Program-made: the position numbers and the translations under genes
Assembly: GCF_014805625.2 (NCBI RefSeq)
Contig: NW_023998476.1
Location: 434,001 to 498,000 of the forward strand
Direction of reading: 5' to 3'
Source: Glossina fuscipes
Taxonomy: Eukaryota; Arthropoda; Insecta; Diptera; Glossinidae
DNA: 64,000 nt
Notes under the pieces: generated by a model
The model's input: only the letters and a program-made list of their open reading frames with translations
Database searches by the model: none
What the model was told of the DNA's origin: nothing
In this document: in pieces, positions 35,701-47,049 of the stretch
Layout: the number at the start of each line of letters is the position of its first letter
Numbering within the stretch: the first letter of the stretch is position 1

Positions 35701-38700
35701 TACAAAAGAATACTATGCGTATGAGTGATTTATTGTAATTCCATTACCAAGCCGTCAGATATGATTAGCGAATAGACTCAAATAAGCTCGAGTAATATAA
35801 TTGCATGCAAAAAGCCTTTAAGGCGGCAATAAACAGTCAAAAAACAAACAAAGTAAACTAAAGAAACAAGTTCCCATTATGAAGTGCACTTTTCGTGAAA
35901 AAAATATTGCATAGATATACAAAAATAGTCTGCCAATACAGTCAAAGTTCCTCAAAGCTTCCGGGAATAACTCCGGAATTGATAGTACTTAACTAATCAC
36001 CTTTATATCTCCGCCTTCCAATAAAAGAGACCTGCATCACCTGCAAGTTTTGCTATCAGCTATAAATCAAAACGAACAACCTGTTTGAAAACTTTAACAC
36101 TCCACTGGATATATTCATCTTACTGCTAACAAGCAGGCCTAATTTAATCACATAAACAACAACTGGTCCCCATTTAAGAGGGTGCACTTACCTCAGTGTA
36201 TAAACCAAATATAAAAGAACTCTTGTTAGCTCATTTTGATAGTAAGTTTGAGATGCTTTCTTTACTTTTGAAATACTCACTTTCGCTTACGAAATTATAA
36301 ATTTTGGGGGAAGCAAGGTAAAGGAAAGTTCCATACATAAATACAAAAAACAATTAGATTCTTTGAAAATCAACCGATGTGCATTGTTTGAAACTGAACC
36401 AGCTCAGCCTCGAGATAAGTTGATTTTTTTTCGATATTGTCCTTAATACATACCAAGCAAGGCAAGTCTTTTTATTCCTGTCCGTATTTTATAGCTTTAC
36501 TATAAGCTTGCCGCGCGTTATTATACATGAATTTTCTTTGAAAAGCAGTTAGTGAAGACCGGGCTCATGTAAGGATAAATGCTGAAATTCGTAGCCTACC
36601 AGCTCAGCTATTCACCTTTGCTCTTTGGCTTCTTTTTGTAGTCTGCTCTTTTGAAATTATTCCAAACTGACATGTGGTTGATGATTATTGCATCTACTAT
36701 TTCTTCATCGTTTGCGTGCTGATCTTGCTTCGCTAGTTGCAAAACTTCGGAATTTTCAGTGACTGCGAGGTGAATCTTTAACTTCGAAATTTCCGGAACG
36801 GAACCGTGCAAACCGCTCGTGGGTCGTTCATTCACCGCAGCAGTCGTACTTCACTATTTTTTTTTTTATAGTTTTTACCTTTTTATTTATTTATATATTA
36901 TATTTTTACACTCATTTTGTCATTCATTTGTGGCAACGCCCAGAAGGAAGCATGAGAGACCCCACAAAGTGTATATATTTTTGATCAGTATCAAATTCTA
37001 AATCGATTTAAGCATGTCCGTCTGTCTGTCTGGCCGTCTGTGTAATGTCTGTTGTAAACATTCTCTTGGCCACAAGAACGAAGCTATCGACTTCAAATTT
37101 GACAGAAGCATTGGAAGTTCTTGCACGCAGGTCGGTATTGAAAATGGGCAAAATTGTTTGAAGGATACGCCCACAGCACAACGGACACCGACACCACGAC
37201 GGCATAAACTTGCTCATAGCAATGTACAAAAATTTGATCGCATAAAAATGGAAAAACTTGACTACGCCTACCCAATATTGTAGTGTATCCAATTTTAATT
37301 GCTTTTTCAATATCTTTATCAGGCTTAGAAACAAGCTTCAAAAATCCCATAAAGTACACAAATTCTTGGCTAGTTTCAAATCTGGCATGCATCTGAACAT
37401 GTCCGCCTTTGCGTCTGTTCATCTGTCTGTTCGCGCAACTTTGTAGTATTGATGGTAAACATTTTCCCGTTAGCGAAAATGATAATATCGCCTACAAACT
37501 CGCAAAAGACTGTGGAACTATGACAAAAGCTCTTATTTTGAAAATAAAAGAAATCAACTGCGCCCACTCCATATTAGAGAGCATGAGAATGTTGTTCTTT
37601 TACTTCTTTTGTCTTTTTTTGACGTAAATTGTGATGGATGTAAGAGACTGGGTCCCGACAGAATTTAATTTTCTTACGTGTTTCGATTGAAAAGAACCCA
37701 TGGTTTAATAATAGACCCGTTTAAAAATTAAAATTCAATTTTATGGTAAAATTTTCGACTTTTTTCACAGTGAGGATCGTGTGCTATCATGCGATAGGAC
37801 ATTTCTACATTCCCCATTAAGATATTATATTCTTTTGCAGCAAAGGACCTTGATATGTATTTCTTCTTTTTGCATTCCCATCTTTTACAAGAAATCATGC
37901 GAACGATATTATTGCCATCCTGCCTTAGACGTGCAATATTTTCAGAGAATATGGCAGCAGAAATTGATCCTCGCTGCAGCGAGCTTGCTAGTACCTTTCG
38001 TTATTTTAATTTTTGCTTATTGTACTCAAGACGAATATACTCTTTGTTTTTAGATACTTTATTAGCGGTATTGATGTGAATGGATTATCTAAAATCAGTC
38101 TATAATTTTCTTTCTCTAAACCTTCACACGAACTGTTCTGCTGCTACGGCGAAACTAATGTGAAAATAATCCAGCAACATTGACTGCCCAAAAATTTTTT
38201 CTATCTCAAACTAAACATAATTTTAATGGAGCTAAACTATAAAATTTTTACTTACGTTTTTACTTATTTTTATAGTAAACGAGTTAACATCAAATTTTTG
38301 TTCGTTTTGTTATTAACAGTAATTATAATTATAAAATATTAGATGTCCGCTTACGTGGCCAACGGCTTGAAGAAGTTAAGTTCGACTTGATAAGCCGATC
38401 AATTGTTTGGAGTTCTTTGGGGAAACCAGTACTTGATTTTTACTTGATTTTCACTGTAGCGGTTTACGTAGATTGGTTAATTGTACGCCATCTTAACGAA
38501 AACTTTGCTTTACAGGCTTGAAATCAACTTCAAATTTTGCCAAAAATTTTGTGCAGAGAAAAACCTTTACGTTTAAATTATTTTTTCGCTATCAATTTTT
38601 TTATTTTTAAATGTGTCCAATCACTCAGGTTGAAGTCTCCCATACGTGAAACACAGTGACATAACAGAAGAAACAAGATACAGGGAGATGGAGTCGCAGT

Positions 38701-41700
38701 CTAGTGCGTGTGTGCATAAGACTTTTAAACCCTACATCGCTCGTGATGCAGGGATATATGAAATTTGCGTAGATATATGCAACAGTATGAGGTAAACCCA
38801 CGTTTTATTACACCGACCGTTTTCGAATCAGTTTTTGAATTGTCTGTCCATCTTGTCGTCTTGTGTTCAACCTAGAAGTTGGAAGTTTTTGGATGTTTGG
38901 AAATGTTTTAAGTATAATACACTAATGTGTTTTGCTTCAAGGGCGAACGCTATTGAAAATGGTTCGGGTCGCACCATTTTTTCAATAGTGTTTTTACATG
39001 CGTTATTCGAAGCAATGATTGCTGAATAATAATATATCGGATATATTCAACAATTTATATGATTTGTGACTGGCGTAATTTGAGAATTATTTCAATGCAA
39101 TTTATAAATATTATATTTCCCGTCACTTTTTTGACACAACGTATGTACCTACACATTTTTAACCTTGACGAACAAAGTTTAATTTTTTTGTAAAGACCGC
39201 TTTCAGATTCATATTTAAATTAAACACACACCCTTGTACGAGGATACCACGATATGTATTATTATCCAAAGACCTCAAGAAAAATTGAAACAAAACGTGG
39301 TATTGCACGCTATTTCTTTCTTGCCTTCTTTAACTTTCGACATTTATTTCGAACTAAGCATCTGTTTACTTAGATGGTTGGTTGGTTGGTGGATTTATTT
39401 ATTTATTTCTTGTTCATAAGTTGCCTGCAACGGTAAAGGTAAAAAAGTGATTTCCTTTGTTGTGGATTTTCGTTATTAGTAAAGGGGACGTTATTACCTT
39501 AATCATCGATCGAGTAAATTAAGAAGAAAAGAAACTGAAAAAAAGAAAAAAAAAAAACTAAAGCAACAAAATGTGGAGAATTGCTAATAAAGCCGTTGTG
39601 GTATCTATCATAAGCAATTATACAAAGCTATGCACACAATTTAAAACACAATTTACTAAATTTTTGTATATATATACATATTTATATGTTTATGAATAAA
39701 TATTGAAATGAAACAAGTAAAAACACTATGGTTTGTCGCGGCTCACTATTAAATACCCTACAGCACTTTGCAGTTGTTCAAATCAACACTTTTCAAAATA
39801 AGGCTTTATATGGGAAATAGCCGAACAGGTGATCCGATCCGAATCATTTCCAATCGAGCTCGTTCTTGGTCCAAAATAAATCGGTCTATTGCGGTCTGGA
39901 GGTTGGGTACGAAAAAACAAGGCGGACAGGCGGACAGGCGGACTGACGTGTTTAAATTGTTGCAGAAAGTTGGTCTGAATCGATCGGTACAACGAAAGGT
40001 CAATCGATCTTAAGCCGTTCCAAGTGTTGAACACACATTAGCACAAAACTCTTATATACTTTTGGACCATAAGTGGTGTAGGGTATAAAAATATCAAAAT
40101 TCATATTCATTTCCTCCTTCTCCGTCTCCCCAAAATCAATCAATCCTATACATGCATAAGACTTCATTCACTCATTGGTCCCTTGAATTCAAGTTCTTCT
40201 CTTTGTAAATATGAACATTCATTCTTCCGTTTGTTGATGCTGTTGTTACATTTAGATTCGTTAGAAGACATATAAAAATAAAATCTTTAGAGATAGAGCG
40301 AAACAAAAAAAAAAAAAAAAAAATGATATGGCTTCGTCTGTAATTGAAGCTATTGAAGCTCCTAACGATGATCGAGCAGAATCCATTATTGCCAGTGATA
40401 ATGATGGCCAGGTAAACAAGCAATCAATCAATGCAATATAATTTTTTCATATCTAAAAAAAAAAATTCTCAACTGCATGATTTTCGCATGAACCGTAAAT
40501 ATTTTTGAAAATTTTTAAGCTTCACTTAATTATTTATTTCAGTTCATTCATATGATAAACACAATTGTTTAAACTAAAATTTTAAAATATATTTTTTATA
40601 TCTATACATAATACTATGGTTACATGTAAATAAAAAAAAAAAATAAAAAAAAAACAAAAAAGATTTTAAATAGGTAAGTAGTAAATAATTAAAATGGCAG
40701 CATACACAGACGATTTAACGAAATAGCGGAGACACTTTCTTCACATTTATCTTTTAATTAAATTTCGTTTTTTTTTTTTTTTTTTTTTTTGAATAAATGA
40801 CTTGCATAATTGATTCTAACGAATGCACAAAATGAATCTTTAAATAGTTGGCGAAAACGGGAGCTGGTAAAGGAAAATCTCCGGGAGGAGAAGGAGCCGG
40901 TGATGCTGATGACCTTGATGCTTGGATTAAGTCGCGTCAACTACTTAAACCGGACGATCAACTAGAGCTGACAGAGGCTGAACTTGGCGAAGAAATAACC
41001 AAAGTTCTAACGCCCACCAATACTAATGTGGTTCTCAATTTAGTAGTGTACAGTTTCAAGGAGGGCACTTTTGTTAAGGTTGGGATACGAATGTAAAAAT
41101 CATAAATATGCTTCAAGCAGTAATAATTGAACTGAACTTATGCGATTTTTATAGATTCCACCCGCTGGTAATACGGTCACAATATTTCAATATGCTGGCA
41201 ACTCGATACATGTTGATTCGGACGAAGCGAAAGCTCAGATGGAAGAAACTGGGGAGATAGGTAAACTTAATAACTTAAACAATTGAGAAAAATTATTCCT
41301 TAAATTATTTTTTATGATATTTTTTGTTAAAGGGTACCCTTTGCCTACAAGCGCGCCAAGACCATCCGAGATAGATATTCTTCGGGCGCAAAAAGCTGCT
41401 GCTTTGGATGGCGAAGAAGCCGAAGAGGCTGAAGGAGAGGAAGGCGAGCCAGGCCAAAAAGATGAAAGAGGCCCTGAAGAGGCTGAAGAAGAGGGTGAAG
41501 AAGAAGAAGTCATGGACGAAGGTGAAGGCGAACGAACCGGGGAAGGTGAAGAAGTAACAGATACCCCGGCTGCAATGCCTGTCGCCTCTAGGAAACGAAA
41601 ATTAATCAATCAATTTAATTTCTGTGAACGTGCTGCACTAACGTATACAAATCCGAAAAGAGTTTAGTTTTCTTGCTTTTTTTGTTATTTATTATATTTA

Positions 41701-44700
41701 CGCTTGTTACTAAGATCTTTACATGAGTCCGTAGAGCGTACCGAGTAAATTTTAAAAGTAATTCGTTGGGAAACAAGTGATTAATCGATGTTAAATTATT
41801 ATATCCTATTTCGATCTGTTTTTCTTTCACCCTCTACTAATAACCACCAACCTGATCACCACCATGCACAAGCGTGCAAAATGATATTCCCCGAGTGACT
41901 GGGGAGATAAAAAAAAGAAAAAAACATGAGTCAGTTGACTTTAATCAAGACTTCAGTCTTGATTTCCCCCACAACAGTGTTCACCTCTCGCTGAGATAGC
42001 TCAAGTTGTTTTCGACGTTCGTTCTCGCTTATTTCATGCTTTCTAACGCAACACATGTTTTTTTGTGAATTTTGTAACATATTTTCCCTAAATTTTCGAA
42101 ATATAATTAATTTTTGTGTTCTTCATGGAGCCCAAAGCATGTTTTTTTGAAATGCCGGCACAATCTTAAATTTTGACTTAAAGATCAGTGCAAATGATAT
42201 TTGCCGATATTTTAACAGTAGACGCGATACTCTTTCCCTACTTATGCTCCGGAAACATATTAAAAAAAGGTATCCTTGAGCAACATAGACTCACATCTGT
42301 CCCTCCGTCCCTTTGTTTTTATAGAATTACGTTCAAGTTTTCAAAAAGTTTTGAAAAAAAAAAAAACAAATTAAATTTTTCTATACCGTCCATTATTATT
42401 ATTTTGTGTAGAACGTTGAAACTCAAACGATACCACCCCCCCGTTGCCAATACGGTGGTAACATATTACAATGGATTATTTACGATAGCTACGCTGAAGA
42501 TTTTCAAAAGCAAAAAGAAAAAGAAAAGAAAGAAGACAAAAAGGTTCATCGCAAGGATGAGGTTAAGCAAAGCAAGATGGATCAAAAGACTATAATGGCA
42601 AAAATTTTAAACGATAAATATTTGAAATGCTGGCAAATACTAGAACGCATGATAAATCAGAATATTTACAAGGATATTGCGAACGATTATCGTTATTGGG
42701 AAGATCCGGCCGATGAATATCGCGAAGCTGAGGGCACGTTGTTGCCACTGTGGAAATTTCAATATGATCGCACTAAAAAGTTAAGCGTCACTGATCTAAT
42801 GTTCAATCCTAATTATTACGACTTATTTGCCGTTTGCTTTGGTTCACGTATGTCAATCAAATATAAATACAACGTAACGTAACTCTCTAAACAATATCTC
42901 TTTTCTGTTATTTGTCTCTTTCTCTTCGTATTTAGATGATTTTTTGAAACAACCCAACGAGGGATCCTTGTGCTTGTTTACTATTAAAAATCCTTCATAT
43001 CCCGATTATATTAGTACGTAAAAGCATACTTTATTCACAAAATGTCAGCAAAAGGTTTAAGTGACATTCGACATGAAAAAGTGATTAATTGTAGGAGTCC
43101 ACTTCTATGATTTTCATTCTTAGAACAAAAAGGTTTTCTGGGCGACGTATGTAACAATTAGAAGGGCTTAACAAGCTTGTCTCTCCGTCTGCCCGTTTGA
43201 AGTTTGTTTACGTATTTCTGTGTTGAAGATGCACATCTCAGTTTCCAAGTTGTTTTGACGAAATACAGTATACCGATGTTTTTTGGTCCGAAGGCGAAAG
43301 CTGTTGAAAATGGGTCTGAACATGGACCAATTTATTGACTGCTGTCCACATAACGCCTAATTTTGATAAGTAGCGTAATTTTCCAAATTTTGCGACAAGA
43401 ATCGCTATTAATTAGTTTGAAAACCTTGGGTCGGATGAGGCAATTCCTTTAAATCCTTGTATTAGGCGAAGTGATGTAGGGTAATTAATACACGGCCTGG
43501 CCCGATTATGGCAATCTTACTTTTTTTTTTAAATTTCATTTAATAGTTATGACACCGTGTGGAGTTATGTCGTGTGACATACATCCAAAGTATCCCTACT
43601 TAGTGGCCGTAGGCTTATATGATGGTAATGTAGCCGTTTATAGTTTAAAAGATAATATCACAAACCCTTTGTACATGTCAATGGGTATTACACAAAAACA
43701 TGCCGAACTAGTATGGCAGGTATGTTAAGTTAAATGACGGAAAAGCAGTTCATTTTAAGTCTAATATTACTTGCTTGCGTGTCATTTTGCATAGGTAAAA
43801 TGGGGTCCTGACATGACCGATGGAGAAATTAACTTCTATTCAGTTTCAAGCGGTGGACGCGTCTTTCACTGGGTTCTAATGCCAAATAAACTAATGGTAA
43901 CGACAATTATTACAATGTATTTGGAAAATGCTCATATTGAAGGACCCGATGGTACTGAATTGCATTTAATGAGCTGCGGTTCCTGTATGAGATTTCATCC
44001 CACTGATCCTGAGGTATTCCTCTTGGGCACAGAGGAAGGCTGCATATATAAATGCAGTATAGCTTACAGTTCGAAATATTTAATGACTTATAGAGCACAC
44101 AACTTAACTGTATATCGGATCGATTATAATCGCTTCAATTCGAATATCTTCATATCGTGCAGTGGCGATTGGCGCGTCAAAGTCTGGGAAGATATGAGAC
44201 CAGAACCTTTATTCATATTTGATTTAGGCTCGGCAGTCGGCGACGTCAAATGGGCGCCATATTCAAGTACTGTATTTGCAGCAGTTACCAACGAAGGCAA
44301 AGTATATGTTTTTGACTTGAATGTTAATAAATATCGTGCCATCTGCGTTCAGGCCGTAGTCCCGAAACGTAAAAACAAATTGACCCGCTTATCTTTTAAT
44401 GAGAAATTACCGTTCATCGTAGTGGGCGACGATAAGTATGCAAAAAAAAAAAAAAAAATGATATAAGTAATATAATCACTGTAAAGACACTAAATCTACA
44501 TCATTTCCTATAAATCTATTTCTAGGGGCACTATAACATCTTTGAAGCTATCACCGAATTTGAGATTGATGGTGAAGCCACCAAAGAAACAATTATATCT
44601 GGATCAACACACCTTGCAAGTACAAAAGCTGGAAAGACTCTTATCGCTCGTCCGAGAATTACCGGAGGGGGCCGTGGTATCAGATCAGCCCGCCACAGTT

Positions 44701-44709
44701 AAGAGCTGA
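32786..44709 (+). CDS. Dnai1: Axonemal outer-arm dynein intermediate chain 1 (nine coding exons)
   Basis: The WD40 intermediate chain holds the outer dynein arm heavy chains to the A-tubule in cilia and sperm tails. Exons: 32786-32917, 40848-41078, 41155-41260, 41333-41661, 42412-42847, 42936-43013, 43547-43719, 43795-44435 and 44526-44709; all junctions are GT/AG and keep phase, giving 769 residues. The match to human DNAI1 runs the whole length: PDDQLELTEAELGEEITKVL, VVYSFKEGTF, INQFNFCERAALTYTNPKR, NVETQTIPPP, YAEDFQKQK, ERMINQNIYKDIANDYRYW, GTLLPLWKFQ, then WD repeats CDIHPKYPYLVAVGLYDGNV, NFYSVSSGGRVFHW, FLLGTEEGCIYKCS, FISCSGDWRVKVWED, GSAVGDVKWAPYSSTVFAAV, and GDDKGTITSLKLSPNLRLM. An acidic Glu-rich insert lies in exon 4. 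The donor after NPKR is GTTTAG, weaker than the rest. The first intron is 7.9 kb and full of repeats, while the others are 75-750 nt. No lesion is seen. Confidence 0.93.
36608..36835 (-). pseudogene. Mariner helix-turn-helix relic inside the Dnai1 intron
   Basis: The frame ANDEEIVDAIIINHMSVWNN then FKRADYKKKPKSK lines up with IDHKTVLNHLHKAEFKKK of the intact mariner at 10009-11296 (I.H..V.N...A.(Y/F)KKK). Only the N-terminal DNA-binding region is recognisable, and the catalytic part is absent. Confidence 0.45.
36960..37600 (+). repeat. Dispersed repeat family B, two copies in tandem (copies 3 and 4)
   Basis: The first runs from 'ttttgatcagtatcaaattc' through 'aagcatgtccgtctgtctg' to 'attggaagttcttgcacg' and 'gtattgaaaatgggcaaa'. 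The second restarts at about 37345 with 'cccataaagtacacaaattc', 'tgaacatgtccgcc' and 'aactatgacaaaagctc'. The first copy translates on the minus strand as LPIFNTDLRARTSNASVKFE then VDSF. Confidence 0.7.
38820..39010 (+). repeat. Dispersed repeat related to 43155-43480
   Basis: The phrase 'gggcgaacgctattgaaaat' followed by 'ggttcgggtcgcacca' parallels 'aggcgaaagctgttgaaaat' and 'gggtctgaacatggacca' at about 43291. A 'tgtctgtccatcttgtcg' run precedes it, as in the other members. Confidence 0.5.
39754..40086. mobile_element. MITE-like element, about 333 bp, in Dnai1 intron 1
   Basis: The left end TACCCTACAGCACTT and the right end AAGTGGTGTAGGGTA are inverted repeats over 15 bases with one mismatch. 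Sequence inside includes 'gatccgatccgaatcatttc', 'ctattgcggtctggaggttg' and a run of 'ggcggacag' repeats. Related copies are at 23943-24237, about 43155-43483, and parts at 46855-46995 and 60640-60916. No coding capacity is seen, so movement would need a transposase from elsewhere. Confidence 0.65.
40328..40411 (+). CDS. Dnai1: Possible alternative first exon of Dnai1
   Basis: A 28-codon frame starts at ATG 40328-40330 (MASSVIEAIEAPNDDRAESI) and ends at GGCCAG followed by GTAAAC, a good donor, in phase 0. The next Dnai1 exon (40848) starts in phase 0, so either this exon or the one at 32786-32917 could supply the N-terminus. It lies only 436 bases upstream of exon 40848, whereas the other first exon is 7.9 kb away. 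It could equally be an internal coding exon spliced after the first one, since 84 nt also preserves the frame. Confidence 0.55.
43155..43483. repeat. MITE-related copy in Dnai1 intron (43014-43546)
   Basis: It starts near 'agaagggcttaacaagcttg', has 'cttgtctctccgtctgcccg', and ends with GAAGTGATGTAGGGTAATT, matching the right end of the MITE at 39754-40086 with one change. Confidence 0.5.
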
Positions 44710-45484
44710 ATCGACACAATTTCAACTATTTCGTATGCTTTATATTGTATATTAAAAAAATTCTCGCTGTTTTAGCGTAAACGATAAAACTCGAACAATA
44801 TATGATAAATTAGCATTAATATAACTTTTCTATGACATTTGAGTGGTTTTTACTTTATACACATATGTATACAACTTTTCCGAACTGTTTCTAAATGGGT
44901 GCATACAAAGGTTAGTTCTGACGTGACAAATAATGCTTCACTCTTAATGAGTTCGATGTAAAGTAGGGAGCACCATATTGGGAAGATCGCTTTAAAAGCT
45001 AAAGTTGCCGCAATGTAGCCTGAATTCCTCTAACGATGTTCTGAAGCTTTCTATCCTTCACTTGTTTCTAATGGGCATCAGCAAACGATTTGAATAAAAG
45101 ATAATTTCGAATAGCATCACCATGGTCACCACTTCGCTTTCTAGGCCGGTTGACAAAGCAAATGTGCAATATGCTGCATATTTTAGTTCTTCAAATTGTA
45201 TTGCTAGACTTGAAGAGACTACCTGCCGATTCGGACTGCTCATATCTTTACAGGGAGAAATTATTTCAAGGATTGAATTCCTCCTCATTCTCAATAGCCA
45301 GTAAATATGAGTGTATCCTTTTCTCTAGCTGCTGTAACAAGACTGAAAGAATGAGCACAGAAGAGCAGGTTGCGACAGGCTCTTCTGTGGTTGCGATCAC
45401 CATCGCTGTCCTGTTACATAGATGTTTTGCCTGTACGTGTGCTACAATCTCAACACTTACTTGTATGCTTGTGTTATAAGGATG
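44710..45484. other. Downstream of Dnai1, no gene recognised
   Basis: Includes the Dnai1 3' UTR. Open frames on both strands at 45058-45479 (for example EEQVATGSSVVAITIAVLL) show no family I know. Confidence 0.35.
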
Positions 45485-45565
45485 CTCTTACGTATATCTT
45501 ATTATTATTATTAATTTAGCCAGAGAGTAAATTCTAAGGCTATAGTCTTAAAGCACTAGCATCTA

Positions 45566-45570
<5 letters not shown>
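45485..45570 (-). mobile_element. LINE 3' tail, diverged fragment
   Basis: On the minus strand, '..tagtgctttaag..' leads to '..ctctggctaaattaataata' and further TAA repeats. It resembles the tails at 45705-45800 and 55176-55255 but with more changes. Confidence 0.4.
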
Positions 45571-45603
<33 letters not shown>

Positions 45604-45700
45604 TTTACTAAAAACCCTACCGCACTTGAGATTTGAACTCGCGACCACTGAGTTATTAATCGAGACACCTCCTCCTGCCTACTCGCCCACACAGACGGAT
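45571..45700 (-). mobile_element. tRNA-derived SINE, copy 2
   Basis: Read on the minus strand: an A-box-like TGGGCGAGTAGGC, then a B-box-like GCGAGTTCAAATCTC, then 'aagtgcggtagggtttttag', then an A-run of about 32 (T-run 45571-45602 on the plus strand). It matches the element at 27705-27890. Confidence 0.75.
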
Positions 45701-45704
45701 ATAT

Positions 45705-45800
45705 ATCTTATTATTATTATTATTATTTTAATTTTAGACTAATGAAATGAATTCTTAGACTTAAAAACAGACATTGAGCACTAGCAACACAGGCTATATA
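45705..45800 (-). mobile_element. I-clade LINE 3' tail only
   Basis: The minus strand ends in (TAA)n preceded by 'gtctaaaattaaa'. The body 'gacattgagcactagcaaca' and 'caggctat' matches 55229-55252 at the 3' end of the LINE copy there. A strongly 5'-truncated insertion, typical of target-primed reverse transcription. Confidence 0.65.
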
Positions 45801-46012
45801 TTATTGAATATTGGCTGCTCAAGGTACGAAGGGGCGAATACAAAGTAAGCGCAGGATATGAGTTAGGTAAAAAATTTTCAATATTGGAATAAAACGGATT
45901 ATAAACAAACAGAAATAAAGTTTTTCTACAGTTAATTCTTCGGTCTTAATTCTATAGAATGCTTGGCCAGCTTTGTGCCGTAGCTTGTTGTTTTTTACAT
46001 CCACCACCGAAT

Positions 46013-46168
46013 GAGAATAAACGTATATTCGTTCTCATTTGTTTTGCATGTATTGTGCCGCTTTGAGAATAAACGTATATTCGTTCTCTTTTGTTTTGCA
46101 TGTATTGTGCCNNNNNNNNNNGAGAATAAACGTATATTCGTTCTCTTTTGTTTTGCATGTATTGTGCC
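46013..46168. repeat. 47-bp unit three times around an assembly gap
   Basis: The unit starting 'gagaataaacgtatattcgt' and ending 'tgcatgtattgtgcc' occurs at 46013-46059, 46065-46111 and 46122-46168. Ten N at 46112-46121 separate the second and third. The array length is therefore unknown. Confidence 0.85.
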
Positions 46169-46284
46169 ATTAGCGAACCCTTAACCTCAAGCACAGGTGA
46201 GAGATTGTTTTTAAAGGGCACGCGAACATGTCAGGACATATTCGTTTTCATAAAATTAAAGTTTGATGAAAGCCGTATTTCTAG

Positions 46285-46535
46285 ATGCGAGACGGCAGAC
46301 AAGAAAGAGGATGAAAAAATGGAAGTGGATGAAGATAATAAGGATTCGACTGCGACAGCGAAGAAGGACGAAGACAAGTCGAAAACTGATGAAAAGGTTG
46401 ATGAGAAAAAGAAAAAAGACCCGGCTAGAGTCGTGCGACAGCAGTTAAAAGTCATAAGGTGGCTGAAAATCAAACTTACATGCCTCTAAAAGATGTCACC
46501 AGGAGGCATAACTGCATTGTAGATACTACAACAAA
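46285..46535 (+). pseudogene. Proteasome Rpn2/PSMD1-like C-terminal fragment
   Basis: The frame ETADKKEDEKMEVDEDNKDS, TATAKKDEDKSKTDEKVDEK, KKKDPARVVRQQLKVIR resembles the charged linker and following NPARV..QLKV motif near the end of Rpn2 (a base scaffold subunit of the 26S proteasome). After a frame change at about 46458 the match continues as VAENQTYMPLKDV. The conserved final segment is then lost in a run of unrelated sequence. The piece is short and partly low complexity, so the call is moderate. Confidence 0.5.
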
Positions 46536-46839
46536 AAAAAAGGGCAATAATCCTGCAAGTACTTGTTCGGTAACAATAACAAACGCAAGAACAACAGTAG
46601 TAAATTTGTTGTAATTGCCTTCCCTACAGCGTTTTGAGTGATATTGCTGCTCTTTATATTTTTGAGTTTATTATTTTTGGCGTTCCGTCGTTTTATCACT
46701 TTTTCCGTTAAAAAAATTTCTTTGATCACAACATTTTTAAGATAAATGTTATGCCACCACTTGTGATATAAGAATACATTAAGTTTGCGTGGACGAGCGT
46801 AATACGAAGAAGGATTTGAGATTGAGGCCGAAAGTGATT

Positions 46840-46995
46840 CTGGACCGATCTAAGTTAGTCCGCCCGTCACGCGTTTGGACCATGGACGAGCGCTAGCGTT
46901 CGGATCGGATACTTTTTGAACCGCTTCCCATGTAATGCCTTCTTTCCAAAAGTCGTGTTACGAATAATTGTAGGGTGATTTAGGGTGTTTAAGGT
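46840..46995 (-). repeat. MITE-related partial copy
   Basis: Contains 'tcggatcggatactttttga' and 'cttcccatgtaatgccttct' (reverse of 'aaggcgttacatg..' in the copy at 23943), and ends 'aattgtagggtga'. Confidence 0.45.
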
Positions 46996-47049
46996 TTATG
47001 GTTTCTATTTTTGATTTCAACTATCGGCTCTAATTTAAAAAAATGGATA

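Larger units (their letters stand above)
32918..40327. other. Long Dnai1 intron, repeat-rich
   Basis: No further exon with similarity to the dynein chain was found. It contains a mariner relic (36608-36835), two adjoining family B copies (about 36960-37290 and 37345-37600), a 'gtctgtccatcttg' type repeat at about 38820-39010, and a MITE at 39754-40086. The rest is AT-rich sequence without recognised features. Confidence 0.6.

Noticed and set aside
45058..45479. Overlapping frames on both strands downstream of Dnai1
   Set aside because: No known family, no splice context, and both strands open equally, as expected by chance.
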